Assembly: GCF_000159995.1 (NCBI RefSeq)
Contig: NZ_GG700642.1
Span: forward strand, 1,224,742-1,288,741
DNA: 64,000 bases
Direction: 5' to 3'
DNA from: Alloprevotella tannerae ATCC 51259
GTDB lineage: Bacteria; Bacteroidota; Bacteroidia; Bacteroidales; Bacteroidaceae
Shown here: positions 26,852-35,640 of the stretch, piece after piece
Position numbering within the stretch: position 1 is the first letter of the stretch
Layout of the letters: each line of letters begins with the position of its first letter
Program-made: the position numbers and the translations under genes
The notes under the pieces: generated by a model
Told to the model about the DNA's origin: nothing
The model's input: only the letters and a program-made list of their open reading frames with translations
The model's database searches: none

Positions 26852-27520
26852 TCGTCCCATAACTTGAAATGTTTAATGAAAAATAAAAGGTTAATTCTCC
26901 CTTACTTGGGTTTTTACGCTAGTATATTCGCTTCAAAGATATAAAAAAGATGAAAATGACGCCACCTTTCGAGGAAAAAAGAGACTTGTCGGGCGAGTTG
27001 TTGTCGTTAATGTTTTCCGCCTCTCCGCAGTACCGAAAAAATAGCTCAGAGGAGTGTCTAAACTTTTTTAGGTGATCGGAAAAATTCTCTTAGGTGATCG
27101 GGAAAATTGTCTCCTATGATCGTAAAAATTGTCTTATAAGACAATTTTTCTTCTCTTATAGGAAAGTTTGACGATGCTATATAAGATTGATAATCAGCAT
27201 TATTTTTGTCTTTCTTCAGCGCTCTTTCTGCCCGATGCTGTTGCGCGTGTCGAGGCTTTTGCTTTAGGCGGGCCGGAAAAGGAAGTTATAAGTGAAGCTG
27301 AAGTAAGCTCCCCCTGAAAATTTTTTCGTTTAGAAGGCTATAATAGTAGGGGGTGTGCGTTCCGGAAAAGTCCGCAACGCCGATTGTTGGGCGTTGCGGA
27401 CAGAGCGTGGAAGAGTGTTGAGCGTTTTGTAAACGACCAAGTGTTGGGGGTAATAGACTGAAAGGCACTGACAATAAAGTCCGGACTCGTCATCCTTTTC
27501 TTTAAGCAGGCTTTTGCAGC
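26852..27520. other. Gene-free interval with 22-bp array and a hairpin
   Basis: Holds the family-3 array (27061-27170) and a 12-bp perfect hairpin (27370-27401, GTCCGCAACGCC / GGCGTTGCGGAC). On the minus strand that hairpin is followed by TTTT, making it a weak terminator candidate for the thioredoxin-MarR operon ending at 27521. No gene seen. Confidence 0.7.
27061..27170. repeat. 22-bp tandem array, family 3 copy A
   Basis: Units start at 27061, 27083, 27105, 27127 and 27149, exactly 22 bp apart; they contain TCTTAGGTGATCGG or TCTTATAAG/TCTTATAGG variants. Positions 27124-27149 form a perfect 26-bp palindrome centred in TTATAA. The whole array plus flanks (about 27050-27205, including a downstream TGATAATCAG) is repeated in inverted orientation at about 41050-41200. 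Confidence 0.9.
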
Positions 27521-27892
27521 CTATTCTTTGTTTGTATCTTTCAGAATTTGGGCGAGAATTTCAGGTAGCTCCCAATTGCACGCTTTCATTTGCTCGAGCA
27601 GGGTTCTGCCTGCTGTCGATAGTGAGAAATACATTTCGCGTTTGTCGACCTTTCCCATGACACGTGAGATCAGAGCTTTCTTCTCAACAGTGCAGATAAT
27701 CTTTGACGTGTTGGAGCAGGTTAGGCCTAAGGCTTCAGCAATTTCGCCAGCAGTTAAACTTTTATTTTCGGAAAGCAGGCACAGGAGCATTCCCTCGTTG
27801 ATGTTCACGCCATGAAGCTTTTGCATTTCTTGTTCTAAAGCTGAAATGGCACGATAGATGTCGCGTAAGTGGCAAATACAGGTTTTGTCCAT
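27521..27892 (-). CDS. MarR-family transcriptional regulator
   Basis: A 123-aa winged-helix regulator. The recognition region is SLTAGEIAEALGLTCSNTSKIICTVEKKALISRVMGKVDKRE (helix-turn-helix plus the D-x-R wing, read in parts), within the all-helical MarR dimer frame. Near the N-terminus are CICHL cysteines (residues 5-7 region) that could sense oxidants or sulfur species; this is inference. It is the last gene of the operon trx - CoA-disulfide reductase - marR, 9 bp after the reductase gene, so it likely regulates that operon, possibly at the palindromes at 30755-30818. Confidence 0.85.
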   Translation of the reverse strand: MDKTCICHLRDIYRAISALEQEMQKLHGVNINEGMLLCLLSENKSLTAGEIAEALGLTCSNTSKIICTVEKKALISRVMGKVDKREMYFSLSTAGRTLLEQMKACNWELPEILAQILKDTNKE

Positions 27893-27901
27893 ATCTGTTT
27901 C

Positions 27902-30328
27902 TTAAATAAAGAGATTAACGTTTGCATCTTCAGCGCGTTGCATATAAGTGGCAACACCACCTATGCTTACTCCATCTATGAGTTCGTTTTTGTCAATTCC
28001 CATCATGTCCATTGACATTTGGCACGCAATAAACTCTACACCATTGGCGCGCGCTTGATCGCGCAAGTCTTCGAGCGAACTGATGTTTTTCTTCCGCATG
28101 ATGTGGCGCATGAGTCGATCCCCTATACCCAGCATACTCATCTTAGATAGGTGTAGGCTTTGAGAGCTTTTGGGGAGCATCCACGAAAACATCTTACCGA
28201 AGATATCTTTCTTTACTTTAGGCTTTCGTTCGCGCTTAATCACGTTGAGTCCCCAAAATGTAAAGAAGATGGAGACCTTATGCCCCGTAGCTGCTGCTCC
28301 ATTGGCCAGTACAAAGGTTGCAAGTGCTTTGTCGAGGTCGTCGCTAAACATAATCAGCGTTTTGTTTTTGCTGTTGCCGGTAGCGTTCGGCGTAGTTCCT
28401 TGCGGATCGTTTTTCTCAATCACTACGGTATGATAACCATTCTGTATAGATTTTGTAATGAGACTATTGCCCGTTGTTTGGCACCATGCCTCGGCATCGC
28501 GGGAGAAGCCTGCATCTGTGGCTACGACCTCGATACGTTCGCCTGTTTGCGCTTGGTCCATCGCATTTTTTAGTTTCATAATAGGGCCCGGGCATTGCAG
28601 TCCGCACGCGTCTATTTTAAGCGTAGATATGCAGGGCTTTGTCGTGCTGATTTCCGGCTGTTGCTTGGGCGTGGCCTTATTTGTGATGGGCGCTGTCGCG
28701 AGGGCGTAAATCTGATAACCACCGGAGAGATTACATACGTTCTTAAAGCCGTGGCCTTGGAGGATGCGTATTGCCAAATAACCACGAAGTCCGACGGCGC
28801 AGAACACTACGATGTCTTTGTCCTTGGGTAATTCGTTGAGGCGCTCACGTAGTTTTTCCAGCGGGATGTTTATTGCCCCTTGAATCGTACCCAACTCATA
28901 TTCGCTCGGCGTTCTGACGTCGAGCAGGAGCGTCTTATTGCGGTCAAGATTATCTATGTCTCTCCAATAAATGGCAGGCATCGCGCCAATAATGATATTA
29001 TGTGCCACATAGCCCGCAATGGCTATGGGATCTTTGGCAGAAGAGAAAGGCGGTGCATAAGCTTGCTCTATGCGAATGAGGTCTTGCACCGTGCCCCCTT
29101 GCTTGATGATTAGTGCAATTTGATCAATCCGTTTGTCTACACCATCATTTCCCACACATTGTGCGCCCAATAAGCGCCCCGTTTGGGGGGCAAAAGTCAG
29201 TTTGGTAGTTAGGCGGAATGAGCCGGGGTAGTAGCCGGCGTGTGCCGCCGAAACGGTTGTAGAACTAGCATAGGCGATACCTGCTTGCTTTAAGCGCTTT
29301 GCCGGTAATCCGGTCGTGGCCACCGTGAGGTCGAACACCTTTGCAATGGCAGTACCTATAGAACCCTCGTATTTTTCTTGTTTGCCTCGCACCATATTGT
29401 CAGCCACAATGCGTGCTTGCCTATTGGCAGGACCAGCTAAGTAGTTGAGCCAGTTTTCTCCTGTAACGGGGTGAGGATATTCGATCGCATCTCCCACGGC
29501 GAAAATGTCGGGGACGGAGGTCTCCAAATACTCGTCAACTTGGATGCCACGCCCCACGCGGATGCCGGCTTCGGTGGCCAGATGCGTGGAAGGGCGAACG
29601 CCGATGGAGAGCAGTACGAGGTCGGCATCTAAGTTCTCGCCATTTGCTAAGCAGACACGGATACGATGATCGACTTGCTCAAAATGGTCTACGCCTTTTT
29701 CGAGATAGAGGTCTACGCCTTTATCTGTTAAATGGCGATGAACGTATGAAGCCATAGAGAAATCGATGGGCGCCATAACTTGATTAGCCATTTCGACAAT
29801 CGAAACCTTTGCTCCTGCTTCTTGAAGGTTTTCGGCCATTTCCAAGCCAATGAAACCTCCACCCACAACAACAGCACTTTTCACTTCGTGCTCTTGAAGG
29901 TAGCTCTTGATGCGGTCGGTGTCTTCTACATTTCTGAGTGTGAAGATGCCCTCAAGGTCTATTCCTTTTAGTGGTGGACGCACAGGCGTAGCACCAGGTG
30001 AGAGTAAGAGGCGGTCATAGCCTTCTTCATAACAAGAGTCATCGGCTTTACGTACCGTTACCGTCTTCTTTTCGGGATGAATAGCTATGGCCTCGCTGCA
30101 AATGCGTACATCTACATTAAATTGTTGTCCGAAAGCTTCAGGAGTTTGGACAAAGAGTTTTTCGCGATGGGCAATCACGCCACCTATATAATAAGGAAGA
30201 CCGCAATTTGCATATGAAATATGTGGTCCCTTTTCTAAAAGGATAATCTCTGCTTGTTCGTCGATGCGGCGGATGCGGGCTGCTGCTGTTGCACCGCCCG
30301 CAACACCGCCAATGATAAGATGTTTCAT
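27902..30328 (-). CDS. Four-domain CoA-disulfide reductase / rhodanese / TusA / DsrE2 fusion
   Basis: 808 aa. Residues 1-445: FAD- and NAD(P)H-dependent disulfide reductase (GGVAGGATAAARIRR FAD motif, single active Cys in SYANCGLPYYIGG, VVGGGFIGLEMAENL NAD(P) motif, FAVGDAI). About 460-545: rhodanese domain with active-site loop CAVGLRG. About 570-640: TusA/SirA-like domain with CPGP (ACGLQCPGPIMKLKNA). About 655-808: DsrE2-like domain with the CQMSMDMMGI motif. Such fusions are known as CoADR-type enzymes handling persulfides or polysulfides, passing sulfane sulfur between the thiol domains. Located between thioredoxin and MarR genes on one transcript, which supports a role in sulfur or redox homeostasis in the cytoplasm. 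Confidence 0.93.
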   Translation of the reverse strand: MKHLIIGGVAGGATAAARIRRIDEQAEIILLEKGPHISYANCGLPYYIGGVIAHREKLFVQTPEAFGQQFNVDVRICSEAIAIHPEKKTVTVRKADDSCYEEGYDRLLLSPGATPVRPPLKGIDLEGIFTLRNVEDTDRIKSYLQEHEVKSAVVVGGGFIGLEMAENLQEAGAKVSIVEMANQVMAPIDFSMASYVHRHLTDKGVDLYLEKGVDHFEQVDHRIRVCLANGENLDADLVLLSIGVRPSTHLATEAGIRVGRGIQVDEYLETSVPDIFAVGDAIEYPHPVTGENWLNYLAGPANRQARIVADNMVRGKQEKYEGSIGTAIAKVFDLTVATTGLPAKRLKQAGIAYASSTTVSAAHAGYYPGSFRLTTKLTFAPQTGRLLGAQCVGNDGVDKRIDQIALIIKQGGTVQDLIRIEQAYAPPFSSAKDPIAIAGYVAHNIIIGAMPAIYWRDIDNLDRNKTLLLDVRTPSEYELGTIQGAINIPLEKLRERLNELPKDKDIVVFCAVGLRGYLAIRILQGHGFKNVCNLSGGYQIYALATAPITNKATPKQQPEISTTKPCISTLKIDACGLQCPGPIMKLKNAMDQAQTGERIEVVATDAGFSRDAEAWCQTTGNSLITKSIQNGYHTVVIEKNDPQGTTPNATGNSKNKTLIMFSDDLDKALATFVLANGAAATGHKVSIFFTFWGLNVIKRERKPKVKKDIFGKMFSWMLPKSSQSLHLSKMSMLGIGDRLMRHIMRKKNISSLEDLRDQARANGVEFIACQMSMDMMGIDKNELIDGVSIGGVATYMQRAEDANVNLFI

Positions 30329-30343
30329 GTATCTGCTATGTTT

Positions 30344-30712
30344 TCAGTGTTCCTCTTTCAGAAGAATATCTGCAATCGCACGTTCAAAATCGTTTTGCAT
30401 CATTGCGCCGGTTGCCATCTGAGGCTTCTCACTCATCGGAATGAACAACAAGGAGGGAATAGATCGGACGCCAAAGAGAGCAGCAAGTTCTTGCTCTTTA
30501 TCAACATCGACCTTAAATACATTGATACGTCCATCGTATTTTTCTGCTATCTTTTCGAGCACCGGCGCCGTAGCTTTGCAAGGGCCACACCAAGTGGCGT
30601 AGAAATCAATAATGGCTGGCTTGTCACCAAGATATTTCCATTCCTGCGGATTTGCTTCAAAGTCCATAATTTGTTTCTTGAAGTCGGCTATCGTTAAGTT
30701 TTGTACGCTCAT
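30344..30712 (-). CDS. Thioredoxin
   Basis: 122 aa with the WCGPC redox site in IDFYATWCGPCKATAPVLEK and the cis-Pro loop RSIPSLLFIP. Reduces protein or low-molecular-weight disulfides in the cytoplasm. First gene of a three-gene operon, 15 bp before the CoA-disulfide reductase fusion, with which it may share electron flow. No signal peptide. Promoter with TTTG/TACTTTTG and two palindromes lies at 30755-30818. Confidence 0.95.
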   Translation of the reverse strand: MSVQNLTIADFKKQIMDFEANPQEWKYLGDKPAIIDFYATWCGPCKATAPVLEKIAEKYDGRINVFKVDVDKEQELAALFGVRSIPSLLFIPMSEKPQMATGAMMQNDFERAIADILLKEEH

Positions 30713-30754
30713 GTCTTCTTTTATTTTTGAGAATTATTCAGTTCTAAATTTTAT

Positions 30755-30818
30755 TTTCCATTGGAAACTTGTGCAAAAGTATAGATAACTTTTCAATGAA
30801 ACAAATTTCCTTTGGAAA
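30755..30818 (-). promoter_or_regulatory. Paired TTTCC-N3-GGAAA operators at the thioredoxin promoter
   Basis: Two palindromes, TTTCCATTGGAAA (30755-30767) and TTTCCTTTGGAAA (30806-30818), flank the promoter: the first covers the predicted transcription start, the second abuts the -33 box. Their centres are 51 bp apart. The MarR protein at the end of the operon is the obvious candidate ligand, which is inference. Confidence 0.7.
30774..30805 (-). promoter_or_regulatory. Promoter of the thioredoxin operon
   Basis: On the minus strand TTTG (30802-30805), 20 bp, TACTTTTG (30774-30781): consensus Bacteroidetes promoter, with a predicted start near 30767. Confidence 0.85.
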
Positions 30819-30999
30819 ATAAATAGGATGAAATAAAAAAGGATGATGTAGAGCGCTATTTTATGCCAGCCTATTTGAGAGCCTAAACTCCTTTGCTCTT
30901 GTGCAATATGTAGATAACTCCTTACGACCTTACGCTCTTTATTAGCCATTTCTGCTTTTGTATATTTCTCTGCTCGTTCGGCTTCAAGATACGTTGCCG

Positions 31000-31113
31000 C
31001 GCTGTTTGTTCCGCCATAAAAACAGTCGGTATAAATCTCCATATTAAGGAGAAATATACCGACTGATTAAAGGGAGGAGTTCTCAGCTACTCTTCGAGGT
31101 AAGTGTTTAGCTC
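31000..31113. repeat. Dispersed ~115-bp element, copy B
   Basis: Homologous to about 24796-24916 (see there). Includes the hairpin AGTCGGTATA / TATACCGACT flanking AGGAGA (about 31021-31065), just beyond the end of the BspA-like gene. It could serve as that gene's terminator region, although no T run follows. Confidence 0.6.
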
Positions 31114-31130
31114 GAAGAGAGAAGCGTTGA

Positions 31131-34100
31131 TTATAGCGCTATTTTCTTCACGATGCGCTTACCCTCTTGATTTACAACTACGATGTAGTTGCCGTGAGCG
31201 AGAGAGACGGAGATGGAATCGTGCGCTTTCTTTTCTATGAGTTTCTTGCCATCCGTGCCATATACAAGGATGCGCGCGTTGTTGAGGCCGGAGATGTTTA
31301 GAACTTCTTCCTGCGTAGTGAAGCGCACGTTGTCGAGTGCAACGTTGGTTACTGATACCAATTCAAGCTCTTCGATATGCGTAAAGGCCTTCCAACCCGG
31401 AGCTTGACTGTAAGCTGCTTTCGTACCTTTGGGTACGTACAACGTAGCTGCTTCGATGTCAGCTATGTCTGCGAAAGCCAAATCATCAAGTGCGGGAGGC
31501 GTCGTGCTGTAAGAGTATACCTTAGCGATAGATTGGCAGCCTCTGAATGCACTGGCTCCGATGGTTACGTCCTTCGGAACGTTGAGCGTAACAATAGCCG
31601 AGCCTTGCAGTGCTTGCTCACCAATGTAGGTGACGCCTTCTTGGGGAAGGTCGAAACTTGCTAATCTGAAACAAGCCTTAAAGCAGAAGTCGCCGATGCG
31701 TTTGAGCGCTTTGCAGTGATCAATCTTAAGATCTACCAAGTTGGCTGCGCCGATGAAAGCATAGTTTTCCAATACTTCCACATTCGCCGGAAGCACAAGC
31801 TTTTGAGGATGGAAGTTGAAAGCAAAGGCATATTTTTCAATCTTCTTAATATCGTTCGGGAGTTCGATCGGCTTAGCCTCTTGTCCCGGTTGTACGAATG
31901 AGGGGTAGTGCATCAAGGCACGGTCAGCCTTGCGAATGAGCATACCGTTGAGTGTTTCGAAGAAATCGTTGCCGCCCTCAATCTTCTTGATTGGAATAGC
32001 GAAAGTGAATGCGCCCGTGCGCACCTTTTCTACAGAAGCAGGGAGTGAGAACGTCTCTTGCGGGTAAGCCGTAGCTACTTGTACCAACTCTTTGCCATCT
32101 TTTGAATAGATTGCGTTGTCGGTAGACGTGAAGTGTTGGTTTTCAGCAACGACAACCAACTTCTTCAACTGGCCGCAGAACATAAAGGGAAGTTCTCCGA
32201 TGCTTTCTACTTGGGCAGAAATCGTCAAGCCCGTCAGGCTGGAGCCCTTAAAGGCGAAGTCTGCAATATGCTTAACATTGTTGGGGATGACTACATCGCC
32301 TACGGCATCCCACTTAACCAGTGTGTTGCCTTCGATTGCGGGGGCGTGGTCGCCACCTTGGTGTCCTTCTTCCTCGCAAACCAAGTGTACGGTGAGGTCG
32401 CTCGTAACATTGTTGACGCGCAACTCTTTATCTTTTTCCGTTTTCTCCTCATCGTTAACGATCCAAGTGCCCACCTTATAGCCGGCATTGGGAGCAGCCG
32501 TGAAGATGATATCTTTGCCGCTTGCTACAGCCTCGCCGTTGGCTACAGGTGCGCCTTCTGCTGTGCGAGCAGAGAGTGTGCCATTGCCGCTGAGCTCTTT
32601 ATAATTAATGACTACAGTGCCTTCGTTGCGCTCGAAACGAACGAGGAAGTCGATCGTCTTAGTCGGCGTTACCGTCCAGGTTGTTTTGCCTTTCAGTTCT
32701 TCATTTTCGATGTACTTGCCGTCACTATTTTCAAAGAGCCAATCCGTGACTTTATAACCTTTGACCGGCGTAGCGGTGAAAGTCACACTCTTGCCTGTGG
32801 GTACGATATCGCTGCTCTTGAATTCTTTGCCATCCATTACACCCGTCACCGTACCGCCGGCAGCATTGGCCGACTTGAAGAATATGCGGTTACCTTCAGG
32901 GAGTTTGTTGCAATGCGCTACGATGTTAAGATCTTCGTCGACCGACTTAATCTCAAGTACTTTCGGGTTTTGAGGATCGCCGTCGACTTTCTTGCCGTTA
33001 ACCATCCAGTGAGAAAATTCGTAAGTCGTGAATTTGTAGCGGCATTCCATCTTGAGCGTACTGCCTTTGGCCACTTCGCCGCCGTTTTCTACAGTAACAG
33101 GGCCCGTAGTCCAAGCTTCGATAAAGCCTGAACCTTCCGGTTCAACCTTGAAGTTTACGCGATATTTCTTCAGTTCGCCTTCAGGCGCACCGACGATAAT
33201 CTTCGCCTTATTATAATGTTTTGCCAAGGCCGTTTTAACCGTTTCATTGGCCACGTAGATCGTCATCGAAGTGTTGTCGCCCGGGCCTCCGTTGTTGTAG
33301 TTGCCAAAAGCGGTAAACTGCTCACTTTCATGAATGTCAATGAGCTTTATGCCGCCGATTTGGCCGAATGATAGGAAGCCAACGCTTTCAAGCTTGGGCA
33401 GATAGATGCTTTCCAAAGCATCTGCAGAGAGGAAGCTGGTTTCTCCAATGCTTTTTACGGATTTACCAATGATCGTTTGCAGCATCTTCACGTTCTGGCC
33501 CGCGCCGGCTGCAATGCTCGTCGTTTCGTCGGGTAGCGTGATCTTCGTAAACTGAGGGAGAATGATAACGGCTTCCGTCTTGTCTTTTGTAAGTACAGCA
33601 CCGTCAGCAACCACATAGCCTGCTTGCGCGTTAGTGATCTTGAATTCCGTAATGTTCGGGTCGTTGTTGAAAGGATTATTTTCGATCACTCCCAATTCGC
33701 CGCCTATGGTCACCTTTTGGAGTGAGGAGCAACTGAAGAATGCGTTCTTGCCAATGCGTTTGATGGCCGGCAAGTCGAGCGTCGTGAAGCCGTCGTTGTC
33801 GCAAGAAGCAAAGGCTTCTTCGCCGATTTCCTCTACATTCGGCATCTTTACCGACTTAATACCTTTGCATTCCTTAAAGGCTTCTTTGCCGATCTTCTTT
33901 ACTTGGTTGAAATCGACAGAGGTGATCTCGTCGTTTGAAGAACGGAGCGATTTCCCAAAAGCGGGAGCTCCCTCCCAATCATCATCACCGCCCCAGTCGC
34001 CGCCACTTTCGTGGAAACAGTTCGGGGCAATTTCAACTACGCCATCAGGGATTTTAATATCTCCCGATGCCATTGGCCAGCCTATAAGCACGCCATCTTG

Positions 34101-34172
34101 AATATTCTGTGCTTTGATGCCAAAGGTCGAGGCAATCAGAGAGAACAGAAAGAAAAGGGTGAACTTTTTCAT
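31131..34172 (-). CDS. BspA-like leucine-rich-repeat surface protein with T9SS tail
   Basis: 1013 aa. Signal peptide (MKKFTLFFLFSLIASTFGIKAQ); first LRR_5/BspA block (about 25-325, IGKEAFKECKGIKSVKMPN-type repeats); three divergent InlB B-repeat-like modules (about 335-595, with FEGSGF, GGTVTG, GYKVTDWLFE and GYKVGTWIVN turns); a second LRR_5 block (about 610-925); and a C-terminal type IX secretion sorting domain (about 945-1013: ILVYGTDGKKLIEKK, GNYIVVVNQEGKRIVKKI). It should be exported by the Sec and type IX systems and anchored on the surface. BspA-type proteins act in adhesion to host proteins or other bacteria; the ligand is unknown. Stands alone between large non-coding gaps. Confidence 0.92.
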   Translation of the reverse strand: MKKFTLFFLFSLIASTFGIKAQNIQDGVLIGWPMASGDIKIPDGVVEIAPNCFHESGGDWGGDDDWEGAPAFGKSLRSSNDEITSVDFNQVKKIGKEAFKECKGIKSVKMPNVEEIGEEAFASCDNDGFTTLDLPAIKRIGKNAFFSCSSLQKVTIGGELGVIENNPFNNDPNITEFKITNAQAGYVVADGAVLTKDKTEAVIILPQFTKITLPDETTSIAAGAGQNVKMLQTIIGKSVKSIGETSFLSADALESIYLPKLESVGFLSFGQIGGIKLIDIHESEQFTAFGNYNNGGPGDNTSMTIYVANETVKTALAKHYNKAKIIVGAPEGELKKYRVNFKVEPEGSGFIEAWTTGPVTVENGGEVAKGSTLKMECRYKFTTYEFSHWMVNGKKVDGDPQNPKVLEIKSVDEDLNIVAHCNKLPEGNRIFFKSANAAGGTVTGVMDGKEFKSSDIVPTGKSVTFTATPVKGYKVTDWLFENSDGKYIENEELKGKTTWTVTPTKTIDFLVRFERNEGTVVINYKELSGNGTLSARTAEGAPVANGEAVASGKDIIFTAAPNAGYKVGTWIVNDEEKTEKDKELRVNNVTSDLTVHLVCEEEGHQGGDHAPAIEGNTLVKWDAVGDVVIPNNVKHIADFAFKGSSLTGLTISAQVESIGELPFMFCGQLKKLVVVAENQHFTSTDNAIYSKDGKELVQVATAYPQETFSLPASVEKVRTGAFTFAIPIKKIEGGNDFFETLNGMLIRKADRALMHYPSFVQPGQEAKPIELPNDIKKIEKYAFAFNFHPQKLVLPANVEVLENYAFIGAANLVDLKIDHCKALKRIGDFCFKACFRLASFDLPQEGVTYIGEQALQGSAIVTLNVPKDVTIGASAFRGCQSIAKVYSYSTTPPALDDLAFADIADIEAATLYVPKGTKAAYSQAPGWKAFTHIEELELVSVTNVALDNVRFTTQEEVLNISGLNNARILVYGTDGKKLIEKKAHDSISVSLAHGNYIVVVNQEGKRIVKKIAL

Positions 34173-34910
34173 TTGTGGATAATTATTGAAGATTCTATGT
34201 TGTCTGCGTTGGTCGCAAACTTTTTTGTATTGTTCCTTTTTTAGTTGTTTACAGCCCTCCTATCCGAACAAAAGCCTACGAAGGCCTGGGTAAGGATACG
34301 GCAATTAAAGAATTTCCTAAGTAGATATGCGGGAAAACTTAACGCTTACTTTTACACGAAATCTATTTGGATAACCGCAAGGAGAGGGTAACTTATGACG
34401 GGGCGACGATATGCGCTCTCAATGTTCTTACAGACTCTCTTCATGTAGATGTGACTTTGTTATCAGTTGCCTCCAAATCTGCTATTCTTGTAAGGGTTTT
34501 GCAGCAGACTCTTGCGTCTGGTTATAAATTGGCCTCCAAAAGAATGTAATGTGCACGTTGCCCTTATTTGGGATGTGTATATTGATGACAAAGATAAGCA
34601 GATGTTTTGATTTTTTCAAAGAACTTTCTCTTAAGAAACTTTAATCAATTTCTTATAGGTACGTGCCTTACAAATGTGAAACAGGGGACTGACGAATGAC
34701 AAATCTTCACATTTTACCGACAAGGGCGGTCTCTTTTCGCCTGCTGCGATCCTTGCTTTTGCTTTACTAAGCTGAGTTGTAAACCTTGCCGGGCCGGAGA
34801 AAGAAAGGATGTGTAAACTTCAAATATGATTAAGATAATATACTATCAACGACTATTAAAAATAAGACTAAATGTAGCCAACCAAAAACATAAACTACCA
34901 ACTTTTCATG

Positions 34911-34996
34911 TCTCTACACGTTGAGATGAGCGTCTCTGCACGTTGAGACACGAGTCTCTACACGTTGAGACGATAGTATCTACACGCAGAGACATC
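34911..34996. repeat. 22-bp tandem array, family 4 (TCTCTACACGTTGAGA units)
   Basis: Units start at 34911, 34933, 34955 and 34977, exactly 22 bp apart: TCTCTACACGTTGAGATG, TCTCTGCACGTTGAGACA, TCTCTACACGTTGAGACG and a diverged TATCTACACGCAGAGACA. Each core is an imperfect palindrome (TCTC...GAGA). Only one copy seen in this window. Confidence 0.9.
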
Positions 34997-35583
34997 ATTT
35001 TAGCGCTTTGAAAATAAATCGGCATTACTGAGCGGACTAAGACTCAACGACTAAAATGTTGCAAACTGCATTGTAGACTTTTCGCGCCTTATGATCGGTC
35101 GTATCCTCAAACTTGAAAATTTCATGGGTAAGTTTCGGGTGGACTGACTTTCCGTTATGGTATGATCAATCATAGGACTTCGAAAGGCAGCTTCTTTAGG
35201 GTTGTTCGGCAAACGGCTTGAAAGTGAAAAACAGGTGTGGCTGATTTTGAATGAGCATATAAGCCGATAGAAAAAAAAGGCGACATAGAGAGTAGTAGTC
35301 GCGAGTTGGTTTTCGAGGGGATTGGTTTGTAATAAACCAACATAAACGAATGTTTCTTCTTATGTCTGCTTCAAGCTTAGCTTGGGCCTTTGGCTGTGAA
35401 AGATGGAAGTGCAGCGTTTCAAGCTTAATGCGTATCATGAGTTGTTTTGTCGGATTCGGCGAAACGGTTGTGAGGTGCGTGTCTCGTTATAATAAGTATA
35501 TCGGTATTCTTTATGGAAGTTTCTGAGTTTTTCATCGAAAAGATTGCAATGCTTCCTATGCAAAAAACGTCTCTATCAAACGA

Positions 35584-35613
35584 GAAAGGGCGCGTCTGCT
35601 TAGACGCGCCCTT
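35584..35613 (-). terminator. Terminator of pgk
   Basis: A perfect 13-bp stem AAAGGGCGCGTCT / AGACGCGCCCTTT with a GCTT loop, 28 bp past the pgk stop. On the minus strand it ends in CCCTTTCTCGTTT; on the plus strand in CCCTTTTAG. Confidence 0.8.
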
Positions 35614-35640
35614 TTAGCTTTATATAATTGTCAAAGAGGA

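Larger units (their letters stand above)
34173..35640. other. 1.47-kb gene-free region with 22-bp array and a terminator
   Basis: Contains the family-4 array (34911-34996) and the perfect hairpin at 35584-35613. The open frames (for example 34367-34549 plus, 35196-35438 minus) have no recognisable domain and no promoter support. The rest shows nothing I can name; it is AT-rich compared with the pgk side. Confidence 0.6.

Noticed and set aside
30734..31042. 102-aa minus-strand frame (MEIYTDCFYGGTNSAATYLE...).
   Set aside because: Its 3' part covers the thioredoxin promoter and operators and its 5' part lies in the dispersed element. It could be a gene remnant, but the evidence is too weak to call.
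35196..35438. 80-aa minus-strand frame (MIRIKLETLHFHLSQPKAQA...).
   Set aside because: Looks partly protein-like but has no recognised family, promoter or neighbour support.
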